From positions 2,480,001-2,544,000 of the forward strand of contig NC_014151.1 of NCBI RefSeq assembly GCF_000092865.1: DNA of 64,000 nt. Reading direction: 5' to 3'. The notes under the pieces are model-generated. The model was not told the origin of the DNA, did not search any database, and saw only the letters and a list, made by a program, of their open reading frames with translations. Shown here piece after piece: positions 17,377 through 25,961 of this stretch. The DNA is from Cellulomonas flavigena DSM 20109. Lineage in GTDB: Bacteria; Actinomycetota; Actinomycetes; Actinomycetales; Cellulomonadaceae. A program made the translations under genes and the position numbers. Position 1 is the first letter of the stretch, and every line of letters begins with the position of its first letter.

Positions 17377-18927
17377 TCAGGACCCGTCGACGCTCCAGTG
17401 CCACGGCTCGCCCGGCAGGTTCTCCAGACCGTAGGCGCCCGCGTGCTCGACGAGCCAGGCGTACGCCGCCGAACCCGCGGTCAGGGACCGCCCGCCGGAC
17501 GTGAGGTCGACCGCGAGGCCGCGCTCGTGCCGCGAGCTGCCGGGCCGCGCGGTGCTCGGTCGGCACGCGGAGGCCGGCTTGTCGTACACGTCGGCGTCGC
17601 TCGGCCCGCAGTGCGCACGCCGGAGCGCGACCTGCTGCTCGGGGCTGCGCCACCCGCCCCCGTGCAGCTCGATGCCGTCGGCGCGCGCCGCTGCCACCAT
17701 GGCGTCCAGGGCCTCGGCGAGGCACGGGTGGACGACGATGCCGCTGCGGGTGCGTACCACGTCGCCGGCGGCGACCGGCCCGTCGACGTCGTCGCAGTCG
17801 GTCGGCTGCACGCCCGTCGGCACGAGCGCCTCCGGGACCGCGACCTGCCAGAGCACCTCGCCGTTGGGGGCGACGAGCAGCACCGCGCTCTCCTCCACCA
17901 CGAGCCGCGCCCCCGGCCGGCCGGCGGTGCCGGACCGCCACACGGCCGCACCGGCGGCGTCGAGGAGCACGAGGTCACCGTCCTCCTGCACGCGCGCGGT
18001 GACGCCCCCGACGGTCGACGACGACCAGATCGGCGCGCCGTCCCACGTCGCGACCAGCGCACCCGCCGTCACGCGCACACCGAGGTGCCCGGACGGCGAG
18101 CCGAGCGACGCCTCGCCCGCGAGCGCACCCGTCGCATCGAGCCCCGAGGGTCCGATGGGCCTGCCCGCGTCCCACACGGGCGCACCGTCGGCACCGAGCA
18201 GCACGAGGTTCCCGTCGTCCTGGAGCAGGAGCGACACCGCCCCGCGCCCCGCGGTGCGGCTGCGCCACACGGGGTCGCCGTCGGCGTCCACCGCCACGAG
18301 ATTGCCGTCCGCACGCAGCTCGAGGGCGACCGCCGGGTCGGCCTCGGCGCCGTCGCCGGCCGGCGGCGCCCACCGCACGGTGCCGTCGGGTCCGCGCAGC
18401 TGCACACCGGAGTCCGGGTCGACGTGCAGCAGGTGGCGCCCGTCCGGCGACGACAGCACGACGTCCCCCGCGATCCTGCCGGGGCCCACGAGGACCGAGG
18501 GCGCCAGCGCCGTGCCGCTCCCCCACACGGCCGTGCCGTCCGCCGCCTCGACGACGACCTCGCCGTCGTCGCGCAACCGCAGCGCGCCGCCCGAGCCCAC
18601 CGTGCCGGTGCTCCACAGCACGGCGCCGTCGGGGGCGACGAGGCGTACGTCCCCCGACGCGTCGGCGACGAGCGTCGCGCCGGCCACGCCGCGGCCGGAG
18701 GACCAGCGCACGATCGCGTCGGTCACGTCGCCCGTGACCGCGTACAGGCCGAGCGCGCCGTCCGGCTGCACGACGAGCACGTGACCGCCGCCGGCGGCGA
18801 GCAGGGCCTGGCCCGGCGCGAGCTGCTCGCCGGGGCGCAGCACGTCCTCGCCCGGTCCGGCGGCCGCGGGCACCGCGAGGGCCGACGCCAGCACGGCTGC
18901 CACGACCGTGGCCCCCACACGTCGCAC
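17377..18927 (-). CDS. Secreted VanY-type peptidase with bulb-lectin repeats
   Basis: A 516-residue protein. A signal peptide (VAAVLASALAVPAAAG) precedes several bulb-type (B_lectin) repeats with the recurring pattern LRDDGEVVVEAADGTAVWGS and LQDDGNLVLLGADGAPVW. The last 150 residues are an M15 VanY-like D,D-carboxypeptidase: GGGWRSPEQQ, SRHERGLAVDLT (zinc H and D) and PWHWSVDG (catalytic/zinc H). The combination suggests an enzyme tethered to cell-wall or exopolysaccharide mannose-like glycans while trimming peptidoglycan stem peptides. GTG 18927 fits best behind a GGGGGGA ribosome site; another GTG lies 6 bases upstream. Confidence 0.86.
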   Translation of the reverse strand: MRRVGATVVAAVLASALAVPAAAGPGEDVLRPGEQLAPGQALLAAGGGHVLVVQPDGALGLYAVTGDVTDAIVRWSSGRGVAGATLVADASGDVRLVAPDGAVLWSTGTVGSGGALRLRDDGEVVVEAADGTAVWGSGTALAPSVLVGPGRIAGDVVLSSPDGRHLLHVDPDSGVQLRGPDGTVRWAPPAGDGAEADPAVALELRADGNLVAVDADGDPVWRSRTAGRGAVSLLLQDDGNLVLLGADGAPVWDAGRPIGPSGLDATGALAGEASLGSPSGHLGVRVTAGALVATWDGAPIWSSSTVGGVTARVQEDGDLVLLDAAGAAVWRSGTAGRPGARLVVEESAVLLVAPNGEVLWQVAVPEALVPTGVQPTDCDDVDGPVAAGDVVRTRSGIVVHPCLAEALDAMVAAARADGIELHGGGWRSPEQQVALRRAHCGPSDADVYDKPASACRPSTARPGSSRHERGLAVDLTSGGRSLTAGSAAYAWLVEHAGAYGLENLPGEPWHWSVDGS

Positions 18928-19006
18928 GTGCACTCCCCCCGGCGTGCGCCGCGCATGCCGTGTGCCGGGCGCGTGCGCACCGTCCCAGGCGACCACCGGC
19001 CGCGCG

Positions 19007-19031
19007 GTGCCCGCAAGGGCGGATCGGGCAC
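19007..19031 (-). terminator. Hairpin after the phosphoesterase gene
   Basis: GTGCCCG and CGGGCAC form a 7-bp stem in the gap between the phosphoesterase stop (19056) and the VanY-like gene start (18927). There is no U tract. Confidence 0.45.
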
Positions 19032-19055
19032 TTCATCCGGTCCCCGCGGGCAGAC

Positions 19056-21047
19056 TCAGCCCTCGTCCGCGTCGGGGCCGGGACCGTCGGGGAGGATCCC
19101 GTCGGGCAGGATCCCGTCAGGGAGGATCCCTGCGGCGTCGCCGGCCGGCACGTCGTCGTCCGCCGTCGGCTCGACCGTCGGCCCCCCCTCGACGTCCGGC
19201 GCGAAGCCGGGGACCTGCAGACGCGGCCACGGACGGGGTGTGTCCACCGTCACCGAGCCGTCGGGCGCGACGCGCACGAGCTGGTGCTCGACGACGCGCC
19301 GCTGCACGGGGTCGAAGCGCAGCACCGTCATCTCGGCGACGCCGCGCAGCGGCCCCACGGTGGGTTGGTTGAGGGTGGCCCCGGCCGTGCTCGACGAGAC
19401 GTACCGCACCCCGAGCCCGACCTGCTCGGGACCGAGCCGCCGGTGGTAGTGCCCCGACACCTGTGCGGGCACGCACCCGGTGTCGAGCGCCTGCTCGCCG
19501 ACGGCAGGCGTGTGGATGAGCAGCAGGTCGACGTCGCCGTCGTCGCACGCGACGTCCGCGAGGCGGCGCCCGGCCTCGGCGGGCGTCTCCGCACCGGCCG
19601 ACGCGGTGCCGCCGGCGCCGACGCGCGTCGCGCTCGCGTCGCTGTCGCCCAGGATGCGGACCCCGGCGACCTCGACGACCGACCCGTCGAGCACGGTCGC
19701 TCCCGCGCGTGCGTAGTTCGCGGTGGTCTCCCGCGAGTCGTGGTTGCCCGGGGAGGTCACGAGCGCGACGCCGGAGGGCACGGCGCGCGCGAACGACGTC
19801 ACGCAGTACTGCTCGACGGACGTCCCGTTCATCGTGGTGTCGCCCGCGTCGAGCACCGCGTCGGCGTCCGCGAGCTCCGCGAGCCGCCCGATGAGCGGGG
19901 CCATACCGACGTTGCAGTGCAGGTCGGAGACGACGACGAGCACCACGGGATCGACGGGCTCGCCGCGAGGGCTCGGGGACGGGGTGGCCGTGCCGGGCGG
20001 CGCGGCCGGCGCCTGCGCGTCGGGGACGTCCGCACCCGACGCGTCGGCCCCGTCCGCAGCGGACGGCTCCTCGGCGACCTCGTCGTCGACGGTCACGTCC
20101 CCGCCCTCGGCCTCACGGGGTCCCTGCGCCGCGGCGGCACGCTCGGCCGCGGCACGCGCGACGGCGTCCTGCTGCGCGCGCAGGGTCGCGCGGTGCGCGA
20201 CGTCGTTCTCCCAGTCCTGCCACGCGACGACCAGCGCGTCCTGCGCGCCGCGGTAGAAGTCCTCGTTCTGCCGCCACGCGTCGACCGCGTACGTGCCGTA
20301 GGTGTCGATGACACCGCCGAGCCGCCCGGTCACACGTGCGCCCGCCAGGGGCGTGCCCTCGAAGACCGCGGTGGCGGCCTGCCGCGCCTGCGGTCGGTCG
20401 CCCGGTGCGACGCTCGACGTCAGCACGGTGCCCCCGAGCACGACCGCGAGACCGGCCGCGCACAGCGGGCGGGCGTGCACCGCGAGCCGGTCGACGAGCT
20501 CGTGCCGACGGTCGGGGCCCAGCAGCCGGCGCAGCAGCAGCCACCCGGCCAGCAGCGCCGCGAAGGCTCCGACGGACCGCAGCGCCGCGTCCCGGACCAG
20601 CGCGAACGCGACGTCCTGCACGGCAGCCGCAGGCCCGGAGAAGAACGCGACGTACGCGCTGAGGTCCTCGCTGAGAGCCTCGAGGGTGCGCGCCTGCCCG
20701 AGCTCGGTGACGTCCGCCGGGATCTCCTTGACGGTGGCGCGCACACCCAGCGTCGCCGGCAGCGGCGAGTCGACCTGGAGCGTGCCGAGCGGGCCGAAGT
20801 CGACGGTGACGGTCGCGTCCGTCGTGACGTCGTAGCGCGTGACGTGCGGGCCCAGCGCCGCTTCGACCGACGCGGTGGTCACACCGAACAGGAGCGCGAC
20901 GAGCACGCCCGCGAGCACCACACCGACGAACGGGCGCCACCCGCGCTGCGGGCGCCACCGACGGGCGGCCCGCGCGGTGCGGGCCGCCCCGCGCAGGATC
21001 CGCACGTGCCGACGAGAGGTCGGTGCGTGCGTGGTCGGTCCGGTCAT
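19056..21047 (-). CDS. Membrane-anchored calcineurin-like metallophosphoesterase
   Basis: A 663-residue protein. One transmembrane helix near residues 42-60 (FVGVVLAGVLVALLFGV) and two further hydrophobic segments around residues 155-215 flank a periplasmic-type region. A low-complexity linker then leads to the phosphoesterase domain with VVVSDLHCN, LDAGDTTMNG, SPGNHDSRE and SGHYHRR, the metal-binding motifs of the calcineurin superfamily. The C-terminus holds three copies of GILPD. The substrate is unknown. ATG 21047 follows TACGCT by 8 bases. Confidence 0.87.
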   Translation of the reverse strand: MTGPTTHAPTSRRHVRILRGAARTARAARRWRPQRGWRPFVGVVLAGVLVALLFGVTTASVEAALGPHVTRYDVTTDATVTVDFGPLGTLQVDSPLPATLGVRATVKEIPADVTELGQARTLEALSEDLSAYVAFFSGPAAAVQDVAFALVRDAALRSVGAFAALLAGWLLLRRLLGPDRRHELVDRLAVHARPLCAAGLAVVLGGTVLTSSVAPGDRPQARQAATAVFEGTPLAGARVTGRLGGVIDTYGTYAVDAWRQNEDFYRGAQDALVVAWQDWENDVAHRATLRAQQDAVARAAAERAAAAQGPREAEGGDVTVDDEVAEEPSAADGADASGADVPDAQAPAAPPGTATPSPSPRGEPVDPVVLVVVSDLHCNVGMAPLIGRLAELADADAVLDAGDTTMNGTSVEQYCVTSFARAVPSGVALVTSPGNHDSRETTANYARAGATVLDGSVVEVAGVRILGDSDASATRVGAGGTASAGAETPAEAGRRLADVACDDGDVDLLLIHTPAVGEQALDTGCVPAQVSGHYHRRLGPEQVGLGVRYVSSSTAGATLNQPTVGPLRGVAEMTVLRFDPVQRRVVEHQLVRVAPDGSVTVDTPRPWPRLQVPGFAPDVEGGPTVEPTADDDVPAGDAAGILPDGILPDGILPDGPGPDADEG

Positions 21048-21055
21048 CGCGTCCG

Positions 21056-21061
21056 AGCGTA
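21056..21061 (-). promoter_or_regulatory. -10 box (TACGCT) of the leaderless phosphoesterase gene
   Basis: TACGCT on the minus strand ends 8 bases before ATG 21047. Confidence 0.5.
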
Positions 21062-21158
21062 GGCGCGCCTGCGCGCGCGGGCCTCGTCGTCGCAGGTCGG
21101 CGGCGCGAGTCTCACCCGCGGGGCCACCCGGGGTCGACTCGGCGGGGTGCGGGCACCG

Positions 21159-21953
21159 TCAGCGCTCCAGGGCGTCGCGCCAGCGGACCCACTGCGCCAC
21201 CGTCGACAGGTCGTAGTCCGGCCCGTCGACGCCGAGCGTCAGCAGCCGGGCACCGGCGTCCAGCAGCGCGTCGCCGACCTCGCGCGGGTCGGCGCCGTCG
21301 ACGCCGACCGACCGGGTGACCAGCGACGCCGTGTCGCGTCCGACCGCCGCCCCGTGCTCGTCGAGGACCGCGCTCTTGCGGCGCAGCGTCTCGACGTCGC
21401 CGAAGGAGTGCCAGACGTCCGCGTGCTCGGCGACGATCCGCAGCATCTTGCGCTCACCGCTGCCGCCGACCATCACGGGGATGTCGCGCGTCGGCGCCGG
21501 GTTCATCGCCGCCCAGCGTGCCCGGATCCGCGGCAGCGCCTGTGCGAGGTCCGCGATACGCGACCCCGCCGTGCCGAACTCGTACCCGTACTCGGTGTAG
21601 TCCCGCTCGAACCAGCCCGCACCGATGCCCAGGATCAGCCGGCCGCCGCTGATGTGGTCGACGGTGCGCGCCATGTCGGCGAGCAGCTCGGGGTTGCGGT
21701 ACGAGTTGCAGGAGACGAGCGCGCCGATCTCCACGCGGCTCGTCTGCTCCGCCCACGCCCCGAGCATCGTCCAGCACTCGAAGTGCTTGCCGTCCGGGTC
21801 GCCGCTGAGGGGGAAGAAGTGGTCCCAGTTGAGGACGACGTCGACGCCGAGGTCCTCGGCGCGCAGCACCGCGTCGCGGATCTGGGCGTAGTCGGCGTGC
21901 TGGGGCTGGATCTGGACGCCGACGCGCACGCCGGACGAGGAGCTCGTGGTCAC
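21159..21953 (-). CDS. LLM-class F420-dependent oxidoreductase
   Basis: A 264-residue TIM-barrel protein of the luciferase-like monooxygenase superfamily. Landmarks are NWDHFFPLSG, RVEIGALVSCNSYRNPELLA, GGRLILGIGAGWFERDY and IPVMVGGSGERKML. This subgroup in actinobacteria uses reduced coenzyme F420. The substrate cannot be deduced. GTG 21953 follows TAGCGT by 6 bases, indicating a leaderless message. It stands alone between unrelated genes. Confidence 0.9.
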   Translation of the reverse strand: MTTSSSSGVRVGVQIQPQHADYAQIRDAVLRAEDLGVDVVLNWDHFFPLSGDPDGKHFECWTMLGAWAEQTSRVEIGALVSCNSYRNPELLADMARTVDHISGGRLILGIGAGWFERDYTEYGYEFGTAGSRIADLAQALPRIRARWAAMNPAPTRDIPVMVGGSGERKMLRIVAEHADVWHSFGDVETLRRKSAVLDEHGAAVGRDTASLVTRSVGVDGADPREVGDALLDAGARLLTLGVDGPDYDLSTVAQWVRWRDALER

Positions 21954-21959
21954 CGGGCC

Positions 21960-21965
21960 ACGCTA
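21960..21965 (-). promoter_or_regulatory. -10 box (TAGCGT) of the leaderless oxidoreductase gene
   Basis: TAGCGT on the minus strand ends 6 bases before GTG 21953. Confidence 0.55.
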
Positions 21966-22003
21966 GCCGGGGGCCGCGGCCCGGGCGCGGCGTCCGGGCA
22001 GGG

Positions 22004-23788
22004 TCACTGGTACGTCACGAGGTCCGGCACGGGCTGCACCTGGTACGTCTGGACGGGGTCGAGCATCGGCACGTCCTCGTCGTAGAAGTTCTTCCAGCCC
22101 CAGTGCACCGGCGGTGCGCCGTTGCGCAGCGTCGCCCACGTGCCGGCCTTCGCGGGCTGGCTGCCCTGCCCGTCGACGTGGATGAGCGGTGCGAGCTCGT
22201 CGTGCGACGTGTCGAGCCGCTCACGCTCGCCGATCATCCGCAGCGAGAACTGGTGCAGCACGAACATCTTCTGGGGCAGCGCGTTGTCCCGCGTGAGCTG
22301 TGCGAGCCACGCGGCAGTCGCGTTGACCTCGTCGATGCCGACCGTGCCGATCTGGCGCAGGTGCACCTGGTCGGGCGCGAGCCGCCACTCCGGGTCCAGC
22401 GCGAGACCGACGTGCGGCAGAGCGAGCAGCTCGGCGTACGCCTGCGCCTGCGTGACGAAGTCCTGGCGTCCGGGCTGCAGGTCGAGCACGACGTACTGGC
22501 CGGCTGCGCCCGCCGCGTCGACGAGCGGACGCAGGTCGGCCACAGCCCGCTTGCGCGAGTAGCTGCCGTCGGGCTCGGGCCCCGCGGACGCGATCGTCGC
22601 GATGATCTCCACCGCGGGGACCACGGTGTCGCCGGTCAGCGCGCGGTAGGGCGCGGCGTGCTGCTCGGCACGCGCGACCGTCGCCGGGACGTCCTGCTCC
22701 CCCAGCACGCCGAGGGCGGACGAGCCAGGCGTCCCGTAGAGGGCGACGTACTTCGTGCCGGGCAGCCCGGGCGCGGTCGGGAAGACGAGCTGGCCGCCGC
22801 CGGGCAGCTCGACGCCGGTGCGCGCGGTCGCGGTGCGCGCGGCGAGCCGCTCGGGCGTGCCGAAGCTCTCGCCGAACGCCAGCACGGCCGTCGGCGCGGC
22901 GGCCGCGACGGCCTGCACGGTTCCCGACGTCGCCCTCGGGTCTCCGCCGGGCACGTCGAGGACCTCGACGTCCAGGGCGCGGGCGGTGGCGACGGCGGCG
23001 AGCGGGAGCGTGGAGTCGACGAACACGACGACGCCCTCGGCCGCGACCGGTGACGTCGGCGGCAGCGACGCCGGGCCGCTCGGACCGCGGCCCGCTGCGG
23101 CCGTGGCGTCCGTCGCGGTCCTCCCGGGGGCGTCGGAGGTCGGTGCGGCGGCACCGTCGGCGGGCGCGTCGCCGACGGCCGCGTCGTCCGCCGGTGCCGG
23201 TGCGGCCACCAGCACCGCAGGACGCGGTCGCGCGAGCGCGCGCACGGCCGCGGCCTCGCCGCCGGGCGCCACCGCGACGACGTCGCCGAGATCGTGCCCG
23301 ACGACCGCTGCGAGCGTGTCGGCGTCCGCACCCGCGGGCGTGCGCACCGCGACGACGTCCGCGGGGACCGCCTCCTGGGCGACGTCGCCGACGAGAAGCA
23401 CGTGCTGCGTGCCGAGACGCCCGAGCTCATCGGCCACCTCCACCCCGTCACCGGTCAGCAGCATCGGCGCACCCGTCGCCACGGCCGCGGTGGACGCGGT
23501 CAGCACGGCCGCCGTGTCCCCGCCCGGCGCCACGACTGCGACCGGCGCCGAGGTGAGCAGCGCTGCGGACGTCGCGAGCGCGGCCTGCGCGTCGCCGCCC
23601 ACGACGACGGACGCTGGCGGCGGCGTGCCGGGCGCGGCGCTCACCGGTGAGGGAGCGGGGGTCGCGGTGACCGCCGGCGTGCTCGTCGGTGTCTGGTCCG
23701 TGCCCCACGTGCACGCCGCGAGCAGCGCGACGACGAGAGCGCCCGTCGCCGCCGTCGCGCGCCGTCGCGCGCGGTGGACGTCCTGCAT
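22004..23788 (-). CDS. Conserved lipoprotein of unknown function, two-domain
   Basis: A 594-residue protein. ATG 23788 with a GGAGGG ribosome site starts a signal sequence with lipobox LLAAC. The first half has repeated Rossmann-like units (PVAVVAPGGDTAAVLTASTA, APMLLTGDGVEVADELGRLG, THE series ending VVFVDSTLPLAAVATARALD) resembling cell-wall-binding repeat 2 domains. The second half (EIIATIASAGPEPDGSYS, QYVVLDLQPGRQDF, VGLALDPEWRL, MFVLHQFSLRMI) looks like a TIM-barrel glycoside-hydrolase-like or adhesin-type domain with buried acidic residues but no family I can name. It is divergent from the thiol-transferase gene. The function is unknown. Confidence 0.78.
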   Translation of the reverse strand: MQDVHRARRRATAATGALVVALLAACTWGTDQTPTSTPAVTATPAPSPVSAAPGTPPPASVVVGGDAQAALATSAALLTSAPVAVVAPGGDTAAVLTASTAAVATGAPMLLTGDGVEVADELGRLGTQHVLLVGDVAQEAVPADVVAVRTPAGADADTLAAVVGHDLGDVVAVAPGGEAAAVRALARPRPAVLVAAPAPADDAAVGDAPADGAAAPTSDAPGRTATDATAAAGRGPSGPASLPPTSPVAAEGVVVFVDSTLPLAAVATARALDVEVLDVPGGDPRATSGTVQAVAAAAPTAVLAFGESFGTPERLAARTATARTGVELPGGGQLVFPTAPGLPGTKYVALYGTPGSSALGVLGEQDVPATVARAEQHAAPYRALTGDTVVPAVEIIATIASAGPEPDGSYSRKRAVADLRPLVDAAGAAGQYVVLDLQPGRQDFVTQAQAYAELLALPHVGLALDPEWRLAPDQVHLRQIGTVGIDEVNATAAWLAQLTRDNALPQKMFVLHQFSLRMIGERERLDTSHDELAPLIHVDGQGSQPAKAGTWATLRNGAPPVHWGWKNFYDEDVPMLDPVQTYQVQPVPDLVTYQ

Positions 23789-23953
23789 GCCGTGCACCCT
23801 CCCCGACGGTCGGACGGCGGGCTCGCCGCGGTCCGCCACTGTAGGCAGGTCGGGCACGGCCGCGCCTCCCACGAACCGGTGCAACCCGGGAGGGATCGCC
23901 CCGCAGCCAGCGCCGGACGGGTGCCGCGACCTGCACGGACGCCGCCGGCGAGG

Positions 23954-23968
23954 CATCATCCGATGATG
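23954..23968 (+). promoter_or_regulatory. Perfect inverted repeat over the start codon (CATCATC-C-GATGATG)
   Basis: The two ATG codons at 23963 and 23966 lie in the right arm of a 7-1-7 palindrome. It could be an operator or a small structure that hides the start. It could also arise by chance from the tandem ATGATG. Confidence 0.4.
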
Positions 23969-25024
23969 GACGAGTCCCCCGCCCCGCCCACCGACGGCCG
24001 CAGCGCCCACGACCGCCCCGGCGTGTACTCCACGCCCGGCGCCGAGTTCGAGCGCGACACGCGTTACCTCACGACCCGCATCACCACCGACGGGCGCGAC
24101 GGCTGGCCCGTCGAACCCGGCCGCTACCGCCTCGTGGTGTCGCGCGCGTGCCCGTGGGCCAGCCGCGCCGTCGTCGTGCGTCGCCTGCTGGGCCTGGAGG
24201 ACGCGCTGTCGATGGGGATCTGCGGCCCGACGCACGACGAGCGGTCGTGGACCTTCGACCTCGACCCCGGCGGTGTCGACCCCGTGCTGGGGATCGAGCG
24301 GCTGCGAGACGCGTACGTGCGCCGCCAGCCGGACTACCCGCGCGGCATCACGGTGCCGGCGATCGTCGACGTGCCGTCGGGTGCCGTCGTCACCAACGAC
24401 TTCCCGCAGATCACCCTCGACCTGACGACGCAGTGGACCGCGCACCACCGGGCCGGCGCCCCCGACCTGTACCCCGACGCGCTGCGCGACGAGATCGACG
24501 AGGTCGCCGAAGAGATCTATCGTGACGTCAACAACGGCGTCTACCGCTGCGGGTTCGCCGGCTCGCAGGAGTCGTACGACCGCGCGTACGACCGGCTGTT
24601 CGCCGGCCTCGACCGGCTCGAGGACAGGCTGACCGGCCGGCGGTACCTCGTGGGCGACACGATCACCGAGGCGGACGTCCGGCTGTTCACCACGCTCGTG
24701 CGCTTCGACGTGGTGTACCACGGGCACTTCAAGTGCAACCGCAACCGGCTCACGGAGATGCCCGCCCTGTGGGCGTACGCCCGCGACCTGTTCCAGACCC
24801 CCGGGTTCGGCGACACGGTCGACTTCGTCGACATCAAGCGTCACTACTACGAGGTCCACCGCGACATCAACCCGTCGGGCATCGTGCCGCGGGGCCCTCT
24901 GCTGGGCGGGTGGCTCGCGCCCCACGGGCGCGAGGCGCTGGGTGGCCGGCCGTTCGGCGACGGCACGCCGCCCGGCCCGGTGCGTGACGACGAGCGAGTG
25001 CCGCAGGGTCACGGCGCGGGCTGA
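23963..25024 (+). CDS. Glutathionyl-hydroquinone reductase-like thiol transferase
   Basis: A 353-residue protein of the Xi-class GST family (YqjG/PcpF type). The catalytic motif is SRACPWASRAVV, followed by GICGPTHDERSW, the TVPAIVD...VVTNDFPQIT thioredoxin-like part and the helical C-terminal domain (EEIYRDVNNGVYRCGFA, TEADVRLFTTLVRFDVVYHGHF). Family members remove thiols from conjugated quinones. Actinobacteria mostly use mycothiol instead of glutathione, so the natural thiol is probably mycothiol (inference). ATG 23963 or 23966 may be the start; both fall in a palindrome. Confidence 0.9.
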   Translation: MMDESPAPPTDGRSAHDRPGVYSTPGAEFERDTRYLTTRITTDGRDGWPVEPGRYRLVVSRACPWASRAVVVRRLLGLEDALSMGICGPTHDERSWTFDLDPGGVDPVLGIERLRDAYVRRQPDYPRGITVPAIVDVPSGAVVTNDFPQITLDLTTQWTAHHRAGAPDLYPDALRDEIDEVAEEIYRDVNNGVYRCGFAGSQESYDRAYDRLFAGLDRLEDRLTGRRYLVGDTITEADVRLFTTLVRFDVVYHGHFKCNRNRLTEMPALWAYARDLFQTPGFGDTVDFVDIKRHYYEVHRDINPSGIVPRGPLLGGWLAPHGREALGGRPFGDGTPPGPVRDDERVPQGHGAG

Positions 25025-25079
25025 CACGGGCAGGCACGACGTCGGTACCGGGTCCGGCGTCCACCACGGCCCGCGCCCG

Positions 25080-25712
25080 TCAGAACCCCGTCATGCGGTG
25101 GTCGTGCCCGAAGCCCTCGAGGAACGTCGGCCCGCGGCGCGCCAGCTCCGCGTCCCACGCCGCGGCCCACGAGCCGAACGGCGCGTGCGCGAGCCCGTCG
25201 TTCGCGAACCTGGGGTCCGCCGTCACCTCGGTCACGCAGAAGTCGGGGATCGCGAGGTCGGTGACCGGGCCGCCGCGCTCGACCTCGGCGACGACGAGCG
25301 GTGCGTTCGCGCCCGCGAACACGTCGACGACCCAGCCGTCCTCGCCCAGCCACACGGAGTGCCGCACCTTGGCGACCCGCGCCCCACCGCGGCGCACCAT
25401 CTCGACAGCGACGAGCGGGTCGAGCTCGCGCTCCGCCTCGTACCTCGTCCCGCCCACCATCGGGCCCTTGACCGTGACGGCGCAGAAGTCGACCCGGTCC
25501 GCGTACCGCTCGAGCAACGCCACCTCGTCGAGCGCCAGGTCGACACCCGCGACGGACGACGCCTGCGCCCGGACCCGTAGCGCGTACCCTGCGTCCGCGA
25601 GGTAGTAGCTCTGCACGATCAGCGCGGGCGCCGGGTCGAGCAGCTCCGTGGGCACGTCGCGCGCGAGGAACCGCCGCTCGAACTCGAAGTCGCCGTTGCC
25701 CGTGTCGCTCAT
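25080..25712 (-). CDS. CYTH-domain protein, triphosphatase-like
   Basis: A 210-residue protein. FEFERRFLARDVP gives the N-terminal E-x-E-x-R pattern of the triphosphate tunnel family. The charged strands VTVKGPMVG, GTRYEAERELDP, RVAKVRHSVWLG, GWVVDVFAG and VVAEVERGG follow in the expected order. CYTH enzymes hydrolyse inorganic triphosphate or nucleoside triphosphates with metal ions. ATG 25712 gives the full domain. It is divergent from the DEAD-box helicase. Confidence 0.85.
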   Translation of the reverse strand: MSDTGNGDFEFERRFLARDVPTELLDPAPALIVQSYYLADAGYALRVRAQASSVAGVDLALDEVALLERYADRVDFCAVTVKGPMVGGTRYEAERELDPLVAVEMVRRGGARVAKVRHSVWLGEDGWVVDVFAGANAPLVVAEVERGGPVTDLAIPDFCVTEVTADPRFANDGLAHAPFGSWAAAWDAELARRGPTFLEGFGHDHRMTGF

Positions 25713-25837
25713 GGCCGCCCACCTGTGACCGGCGGCCCCCGTGGCCGCCAGCGCCCACCGTACTCACCCGGCGCCCGCACGGCACGCACCGTGCTGACCT
25801 GCACCGACACGCATCCACGAGGTCGCCGGACGCGGCG

Positions 25838-25857
25838 TGTGAGACAGTTGTCCCACA
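25838..25857. promoter_or_regulatory. 20-bp palindrome upstream of the DEAD-box helicase gene
   Basis: TGTGAGACA, GT, TGTCCCACA form an inverted repeat with 8 of 9 pairs matching. It lies about 105 bases before the helicase start and could be an operator or a leader hairpin. Confidence 0.5.
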
Positions 25858-25961
25858 GAGGCAGTGCGATCGACCGCACGCCCGCGTCGTGGAGTCCCCC
25901 CGGGCATCGTGCGGCGGACCCCGACCCGACGGCTGTCACGGCCCCAGAGAGGCACCATCCC

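Noticed and set aside
16230..17504. Plus-strand frame across the herA-dtxR junction
   Set aside because: It overlaps two well-supported genes and has no domain or ribosome site.
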